Shown here: piece by piece, positions 53,586 through 59,017 of the stretch
Position numbering within the stretch: the stretch's first letter is position 1
Layout of the letters: every line of letters starts with the position of its first letter
From: an uncultured Alphaproteobacteria bacterium
GTDB taxonomy: Bacteria; Pseudomonadota; Alphaproteobacteria; Methylaequorales; Methylaequoraceae
DNA length: 59,017 bases
Assembly (NCBI GenBank): GCA_902618535.1
Contig: CACNAV010000009.1
Span: 1 to 59,017 of the forward strand
Direction: 5' to 3'
The notes under the pieces: generated by a model
Database searches by the model: none
What the model was told of the DNA's origin: nothing
The model's input: only the letters and a program-made list of their open reading frames with translations
Program-made: the position numbers and the translations under genes

Positions 53586-56131
53586 TGTTAAAATTATCCG
53601 ACTACAATTTAAAAAATATTGATTCTGTTAAAAATTTTTTTTTAACGAAAAAAAATAAAATTAAGGAACAATTTTATTACAATCATAACGGAATAAAATG
53701 TTGTAAACTTAATTCAGACCTTACTGATGTATTGATAAAAAAGATTTTCGAATTAACAAATCCCGTAAAGTTAGTTAATAAAGATTTTTTAATTTGTGCA
53801 GTGGGAGGGTATGGAAGAAAACATTTAGCCCCCTATTCAGATATAGATTTACTTTTTGTATATAACCAAAAAATTCCAGAAAAAGAATTAAAAAGAACAA
53901 TCGAGCAAATTCTCTATCCTTTGTGGGATTTAGGAATGAAGGTTGGGCATGCTGTGAGAACTTTTAAAGAAGTAATCTCTTTGTCTAAAAAAGAGCAGAT
54001 TATAAAAACGTCTATTTTAGATGCTAGACTAATATTAGGTTGTAATGAAGTTTTTAAAAATATTATTACACAATATACAAAGGAATTTTCTAAAAAGGCA
54101 GGAATTTTCTTAAAAGAAAAAGTTGATGAGAGAAAAAAAAATATTCAAAAAATTGGCTTTGATTACTTTAAAAATGAACCAAATTTGAAAGAAAGTGAGG
54201 GTTCGTTAAGAGATATAAATCTAATACATTGGTGTCTGAAAATTCTAAAAATTTCACAAAAGAAAAACGTAAATAATTTTGCTGATTATTTAAATCTTAA
54301 TGAAAAAAAAAAAATTTCTAAGTCGCTCGAATTTTTACTCACCTTAAGGTGTTTCTCACATTATATAAGCCAAAGACAAAACGATAAACTTACATTCGAC
54401 TTACAAAAAACTATAGCTGATAAAATTACAACCACAGAAAAAATTCATGGAAAGAGCGCAACTGAACTTTTGATGAAAGATTATTTTAAACAAATTAAGC
54501 AAATAAAAACACTCGCCCAAGTTTTATCAGAATCAGTAAATAATCGCATAAGAAATAAAAAAGTTAAAGGTGCTACCACATTAAAAAAATTTCAAATGAA
54601 TCTTTTTAAAAATATCTTTGAGAATAATTTCTCAGTTGAAGATCAACGATTTGTTCTTAACAATTTAAAAAAAATTAATAGAGAGGAATTATTTTCAAAC
54701 ATTAATTTAGAATTTTTTAAAAAAATACTTTTTTCAAAGTTAAATAACAAATTTTTATTTTTAAATGATATTGGGTTATTGGAAAAAATGATTCCAGAAT
54801 TTTCAAAGATAGACACACTTCCACAATTTGATAGATTTCATTCCTTGAGTGTGGGTCAACATACATTGAAAGCATTAAATACGTTAAAAAACTTGCAAGA
54901 AAAACAAGACGAATCTTATAAATTTGCAAACCAAGTTTTAAAGAAAATAAAAAAAAAAAACTCCCTTTTTTACGCTGTTCTTCTTCATGATATTGGTAAG
55001 GGTCTTGGAGGAGAACATAATTTAAAAGGAGCTAAAAAGGCAAAGAAAATAGTCCTTAATTTGAATGAAAATACAGATACTGTGAAAGAAACAGCTTGGC
55101 TAATAGAAAATCATATGTTGCTTAGTGAATTTGCTTTCAAAAAAGATATTGAGGACGACTCAGTTATAAAGAAGATTTCTGAAAATATTAATACCATTGA
55201 TAGATTAAATAACCTTTACCTTCTAACCGTTTCAGATATTTCAGCTGTAGACCACGGAATTTGGAATGATTGGAAAGCGAGACTTCTAAAAGCTTTGTAT
55301 ACTAAAATTCAAAGTGAAGTTCTAAAACCAGAAGAAAACAAAAGCTTAAATTCTAAAATTACAAAAATAAAAGAAACTGTTTTACTTTCCTCAAAAAAAA
55401 TTAATAAAACTCAAATCGAAAGTTTTTCAAAGATCACCTATCCAAATTATTGGTTATTACAAAGTCATGATTCAATAAAATTTCAAATTGAAAACTTTTT
55501 TTTAGGAAAGAAAGAAAAACTAAGATTTGATTATGTAATTAAAAAAATAAGTAGACAAAATTTTTTAGAAATTACTGTTGTAACAAACGATAGATCGTCT
55601 TTATTTTTAGATTTTATATCGGTATTTTTGTCTGAAAATTTATCTGTGCATGAGGCGAGAATATTCACACTTGATGATGGAACAGTAATAGATAGATTTG
55701 TAGTGTCGTCAAATGTCGATTTTAAATTTATAAAAAACGGTTCAAAAGCTAAAATCAGATCTATAGATAAAAAGCTAATAGAATTGAAAAAAAATAAACC
55801 CGTAAAAATTTTACAAAGTAAAACTGCACAGAAAAAAAGACTCTTAGAAAGAACAGAAGTAAAATTTGATAATAGCTCATCTGCAACTTACACCGTTTTG
55901 GAAGTAACAACTAATGACAGGCCAGCACTTCTTTATGATATTTCAAGAATCTTACTAAATAAACGATTGGTTATTTCTATGGCAAAAATATCAACTAACG
56001 GTGACTTTGTTGAAGATAGTTTTCATTTAAGAAACGAATTCGGGATGAAAATTGATAATAAAAAAATAATGTTAGAGTTACAAAAAGAAATAATTAGAAC
56101 TTTAAAAGAAGGGCTTAACAATGTTTCTTAA
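53582..56131 (+). CDS. glnD: Bifunctional PII uridylyltransferase/uridylyl-removing enzyme GlnD
   Basis: GlnD senses glutamine and modifies PII to control nitrogen metabolism. The nucleotidyltransferase motif AVGGYGRKHLAPYSDIDLL has Asp87 and Asp89 as metal ligands. The HD uridylyl-removing domain has HDIGKG (His469, Asp470). Two C-terminal ACT domains are visible (ITVVTNDRSSLFLDFISVF and VLEVTTNDRPALLYDISRIL). All four domains are present at 849 residues. It overlaps mutS by 4 bp and murJ by 11 bp. No PII gene is in the window. Confidence 0.96.
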   Translation: MMLKLSDYNLKNIDSVKNFFLTKKNKIKEQFYYNHNGIKCCKLNSDLTDVLIKKIFELTNPVKLVNKDFLICAVGGYGRKHLAPYSDIDLLFVYNQKIPEKELKRTIEQILYPLWDLGMKVGHAVRTFKEVISLSKKEQIIKTSILDARLILGCNEVFKNIITQYTKEFSKKAGIFLKEKVDERKKNIQKIGFDYFKNEPNLKESEGSLRDINLIHWCLKILKISQKKNVNNFADYLNLNEKKKISKSLEFLLTLRCFSHYISQRQNDKLTFDLQKTIADKITTTEKIHGKSATELLMKDYFKQIKQIKTLAQVLSESVNNRIRNKKVKGATTLKKFQMNLFKNIFENNFSVEDQRFVLNNLKKINREELFSNINLEFFKKILFSKLNNKFLFLNDIGLLEKMIPEFSKIDTLPQFDRFHSLSVGQHTLKALNTLKNLQEKQDESYKFANQVLKKIKKKNSLFYAVLLHDIGKGLGGEHNLKGAKKAKKIVLNLNENTDTVKETAWLIENHMLLSEFAFKKDIEDDSVIKKISENINTIDRLNNLYLLTVSDISAVDHGIWNDWKARLLKALYTKIQSEVLKPEENKSLNSKITKIKETVLLSSKKINKTQIESFSKITYPNYWLLQSHDSIKFQIENFFLGKKEKLRFDYVIKKISRQNFLEITVVTNDRSSLFLDFISVFLSENLSVHEARIFTLDDGTVIDRFVVSSNVDFKFIKNGSKAKIRSIDKKLIELKKNKPVKILQSKTAQKKRLLERTEVKFDNSSSATYTVLEVTTNDRPALLYDISRILLNKRLVISMAKISTNGDFVEDSFHLRNEFGMKIDNKKIMLELQKEIIRTLKEGLNNVS

Positions 56132-57689
56132 AATAATTTCAATTCTGGGTTCACTAACATTTTTAAGTAGGATTTTGGGTTATTTGAGAGATCTGTTAAT
56201 TGCAAAAATAATAGGTGCTGGTTTGGTGTCAGATGCATTCTTCATTTCTTTTAAACTACCTAATCTCTTCAGAAGACTTTTTGGTGAAGGTGCTATGAAC
56301 TCAGCATTCATTCCTGTTATCTCAGGGATTAAAAGTAAATTTGGAAAAAATAAGTCTGATGAATTTTTCTCCTTAATTTTTTCTTCATTACTAATTTTTC
56401 TTTTAATTTTACTTATTATTGCAGAAATTTTTATGCCCTTCATTGTAAAGCTTATTGCGCCTGGCTTTACAGATGATACTGATAAATTTATTCTTACCGT
56501 TGACCTATCAAGGTTAACTTTTCCTTTTGTTTTTTTCATTTGTTTAACTTCATTGGCAGGAGCTTATTTAAATACTTTAGGTCGATTTGCTGCAATGGCA
56601 TTAACCCCAATTATTCTCAATTTAACAATAATCTTTTGTTTGTTAATTTTTTTAAGAACTAATGACAAAGTAATTGTGTCCAATTATTTAAGTCTATCCA
56701 TTTCTGTAGCAGGTCTAATACAATTGTTATGGATAATTTTTAGTTTAAAAAGAAGCAGTATCAATCTCAAATTTTTATCATTTCAAAACTCTGCTTTTAA
56801 AAACAGAAAAAAAGAAATAAAAAATTTTTTAATTTTGTTAGCCCCGGCAATCATAGGTAACGGAGCTTATCAAATTAACCTTTTAATAGATATGATATTA
56901 GCTTCAACCTTGCCTGATGGTTCTATTTCATACTTGTACTTTGCTGACAGAGTTAACCAACTTCCTTTAGGCGTTTTAGGAATTGCGATTAGTACTGCTT
57001 TACTTCCTATACTTTCTAAACATGTAAAAGAGCGCAATGTAATTGAAGCAAACGCTAGTATATCAGAATCGATAAAATTTGGGATCTATTTTTCTGTTCC
57101 TGCATTAGTTGGAATTTTTTTGTTATCTAATCAAATAATTAGCTTTTTATTCTTAAGAGGTGAATTTTCATTGGCAGATTCCAAACTTACATCATTAGCA
57201 TTGACAGCTCTTTGTTTTGGATTGCCAGCTTTTATTTTAATAAAAATCTTAGTTGTTCCTTTTTTTGCTAATGAAGATACAAAGACTCCAATTAAAGTTT
57301 CTGTCTTTTCAATGTTACTTAATCTCATTCTAAATTTAATATTAATAAAAGAGTTTCTGCATGTTGGATTAGCAATTGCGACTTCAGTCTCAGCTTGGGT
57401 AAATGCCTTAATTCTCTTTTATATACTCATCAAAAAACTTGGTTACAAGTTAGATAAGTCGATAATAGATGATACCTTAAAAATTTTATTTTCAGCATTT
57501 ATAATGGCATGTTCGTTATTGTTAATGAAAAATCTTGAGACAATAGATTTTGCTGTTTTTAATTTTTCTGGTAGAAATAATTTATTGTTAATCATTAAAA
57601 TTCTAACCGGGGGGATAATTTACCTTTTTGTTAGTCATTTTTTTGGTATCAGGTATATCGATTTAAAAAAATGGTGGAAAAAAAATTAG
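56121..57689 (+). CDS. murJ: Lipid II flippase MurJ
   Basis: MurJ moves lipid II across the inner membrane for peptidoglycan assembly. The protein has about 14 hydrophobic helices and the family N-terminus SFLTFLSRILGYLRDLLIA-like (GSLTFLSRILGYLRDLLIAK), then DAFFISFKLPNLFRRLFGEGAMNSAFIPV. The mid-protein LPLGVLGIAISTALLPILS is also typical. The length is 522 residues. It overlaps glnD by 11 bp and trpS by 19 bp. Confidence 0.96.
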   Translation: MFLKIISILGSLTFLSRILGYLRDLLIAKIIGAGLVSDAFFISFKLPNLFRRLFGEGAMNSAFIPVISGIKSKFGKNKSDEFFSLIFSSLLIFLLILLIIAEIFMPFIVKLIAPGFTDDTDKFILTVDLSRLTFPFVFFICLTSLAGAYLNTLGRFAAMALTPIILNLTIIFCLLIFLRTNDKVIVSNYLSLSISVAGLIQLLWIIFSLKRSSINLKFLSFQNSAFKNRKKEIKNFLILLAPAIIGNGAYQINLLIDMILASTLPDGSISYLYFADRVNQLPLGVLGIAISTALLPILSKHVKERNVIEANASISESIKFGIYFSVPALVGIFLLSNQIISFLFLRGEFSLADSKLTSLALTALCFGLPAFILIKILVVPFFANEDTKTPIKVSVFSMLLNLILNLILIKEFLHVGLAIATSVSAWVNALILFYILIKKLGYKLDKSIIDDTLKILFSAFIMACSLLLMKNLETIDFAVFNFSGRNNLLLIIKILTGGIIYLFVSHFFGIRYIDLKKWWKKN

Positions 57690-58690
57690 ATAAAGGCTTA
57701 GTTTTTTCCGGGGTACAGCCAACAGGTAATCTCCATCTTGGTAATTATTTAGGGGCAATTAAAAATTGGGTTAATTTGCAAAAAGAAAAACCCTGCATCT
57801 TTTGTATAGTAGATCTTCACGCAATCACGGTTGCAGAGAACAGATTCAAGTTAAAAGAGAATACATTAGAAGTAGCTGCTGCCTATATTTCCTCTGGTAT
57901 TGATCCAAAAAAAAGTAAGATCTTCATTCAATCTAATGTCTCTGGTCACTCCGAATTAGCTTGGATATTAAGCTGTCATACACCAATTGGATGGTTAAAC
58001 AGAATGACTCAATTTAAAGATAAAGCTGGTAAAAATAAAGAAAAAGCACCTTTGGGTTTGTATTCATACCCAGTTTTAATGGCCGCCGATATTTTGTTAT
58101 ATAAATCTGAATACGTACCTGTGGGTGAAGATCAAAAACAACATCTAGAACTTTCAAGAGATATTGCCCAAAGTTTTAACAGATTTCATAATAATGATTT
58201 TTTTCCTATACCAGAACCTTTAATAATGGGATTAGCTACAAGAGTAATGAGTCTTAAAGACGGAACAAATAAGATGAGTAAGTCCGACCCCTCTGATTAT
58301 TCTAGAATTAATATGACAGATAACACTGATGATATTAGAAAAAAAATTCAAAAAGCAAAAACAGATTCTCTTCCTTTCCCTGATGACAGCGAAAACTTAG
58401 AATCAAGACCAGAAATAAATAACCTTTTGAATATTTTCTGTTCGATGAGTGAAACGAGTATAGATAAACTTATAAGAGAATACTCAGGTAAAGATTTCAA
58501 AAAATTTAAAGAAGATTTGTTCGAGGTCATTAATAATGAGATCTCAAAAGTTTCAGCAGAAATGCAAAAACTACTATCTGACAAAGGTTATTTAGAGAAT
58601 TTATTGAAAGTAGGAGCTGAAGAAGCAAGAGAAATTGCTGAAAATAATATCCGAGAAATAAAAAAAATAATTAACTTTTATAATCTATGA
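57671..58690 (+). CDS. trpS: Tryptophanyl-tRNA synthetase TrpS
   Basis: TrpS is the class Ic synthetase that charges tRNA-Trp. The HIGH-type motif is HLGN (22-25) in SGVQPTGNLHLGNYLGAI, and KMSKS is at 201-205. VGEDQKQHLELSRDIA is the typical substrate-binding segment. The length (339) is complete. It overlaps murJ by 19 bp, and the following permease gene shares an ATGA junction with its stop codon. Confidence 0.97.
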   Translation: MVEKKLDKGLVFSGVQPTGNLHLGNYLGAIKNWVNLQKEKPCIFCIVDLHAITVAENRFKLKENTLEVAAAYISSGIDPKKSKIFIQSNVSGHSELAWILSCHTPIGWLNRMTQFKDKAGKNKEKAPLGLYSYPVLMAADILLYKSEYVPVGEDQKQHLELSRDIAQSFNRFHNNDFFPIPEPLIMGLATRVMSLKDGTNKMSKSDPSDYSRINMTDNTDDIRKKIQKAKTDSLPFPDDSENLESRPEINNLLNIFCSMSETSIDKLIREYSGKDFKKFKEDLFEVINNEISKVSAEMQKLLSDKGYLENLLKVGAEEAREIAENNIREIKKIINFYNL

Positions 58691-59017
58691 CATTTTACTT
58701 ACCCATTGCTGAGATAGAAATCAATTTAATAATAATATTATTTTTTGGTTTTATTGTTGGTTTTATGTCAGGCCTTTTTGGGGTTGGAGGTGGATTTTTA
58801 ATGACTCCCTTGCTCATCTTTATGGGCATTCCTCCTTCAACTGCTGTTGGAACAGAATCAGTGCAAATTCTTGGTTCTTCTGTTTCAGGGGCAATTGCTC
58901 ATGGAAGAAAGAAAAATATTGATTATGAGATAGGAAGCTTCTTGTTAATAGGGGGAATATTTGGCTCCACGTTTGGAATCATGATTTTTAATTTTCTTAA
59001 AGAATCTGGAAACATTG
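58687..59017 (+). CDS. TauE/SafE-family permease, truncated by the window end
   Basis: The first 110 residues are visible before the window ends. The ATG at 58687 overlaps the trpS stop (ATGA). The sequence contains the family's characteristic N-terminal repeat (FIVGFMSGLFGVGGGFLMTPLLIFMGIPPSTAVGTES) and several hydrophobic helices. TauE/SafE proteins export sulfite or organosulfonates or carry other anions; the substrate is unknown here. The 3' end lies outside the window, so the truncation is technical. Confidence 0.85.
   Translation, partial: MTFYLPIAEIEINLIIILFFGFIVGFMSGLFGVGGGFLMTPLLIFMGIPPSTAVGTESVQILGSSVSGAIAHGRKKNIDYEIGSFLLIGGIFGSTFGIMIFNFLKESGNI

Noticed and set aside
1-59017. CRISPR arrays, rRNA, tRNA and insertion sequences
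   Set aside because: No regularly spaced repeats with unique spacers, no tRNA-like cloverleaf in the short gaps, and no transposase-like protein were found by reading; a tRNA or Rfam scan would be the decisive test.

Overview
This window is AT-rich, densely packed bacterial DNA. Many adjacent genes overlap by 1-20 bp. The gene orders rho-hemJ-hemH-hemE | maf-aroE-coaE, leuS-lptE-holA, hrcA-grpE-dnaK-dnaJ-dapB and mutS-glnD-murJ-trpS are typical of Alphaproteobacteria. Together with the base composition they suggest a streamlined, probably marine alphaproteobacterium. The assignment is an inference from gene order and family resemblance; no rRNA or tRNA gene is present to test it.

Layout. 0-2.8 kb: end of a histidine operon (hisHAFE) plus a HIT protein. 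2.8-7.4 kb, minus strand: xthA, rho and late heme genes (hemJ, hemH, hemE). 7.36-7.64 kb: the hemE/maf gap, the position of the Caulobacter replication origin, with DnaA-box-like words and one perfect TTAA-N7-TTAA (CtrA-type) site. 7.6-20 kb: housekeeping genes (maf, aroE, coaE, holA, lptE, leuS, a ThiE/TenI-like gene, yggS, an L,D-transpeptidase, a degenerate response regulator, lolA, an LpoA-like lipoprotein, rdgB, rph). 20-26 kb: heat-shock cluster and dapB. 26-29.8 kb: a lipoprotein of unknown function, an EamA transporter, DUF2244, nth, a sugar/adenosine kinase and a small membrane protein.

29.9-50.9 kb is a phosphate-stress region, nearly all on the minus strand: pstSCAB-phoU-phoB followed by a GT2-GT9 fusion; gap-arsJ-ppk-ppx; plcP followed by a glycosyltransferase fused to diacylglycerol kinase; a phosphate-selective-type porin; and phoR. 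Four Pho-box-like arrays of 7-bp words at 11-bp spacing lie upstream of pstS, gap, plcP and the porin. The genes read as one programme: phosphate import (porin, Pst), polyphosphate turnover (Ppk, Ppx), disposal of arsenate that enters with phosphate (Gap-ArsJ), and replacement of phospholipid by glycolipid (PlcP, glycosyltransferase-DgkA).

43.6-45.8 kb interrupts this region with a small accessory locus: a helix-turn-helix protein with a lysine-rich tandem-repeat tail, a 99-residue unknown protein, a 67-residue helix-turn-helix protein and a formaldehyde-activating-enzyme-like protein that lacks the usual histidine. Three copies of a dyad (TACGCA-N5-TGCGTA type) lie in its two minus-strand promoter regions, and three copies of a second dyad (GTGYATANGCAC) lie between the Fae-like gene and the lipid operon. 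This locus and the glycosyltransferase-DgkA fusion are the least familiar parts. 50.9-59 kb: mutS-glnD-murJ-trpS and a truncated TauE/SafE permease. No CRISPR array, insertion sequence, integrase, rRNA or tRNA was seen.
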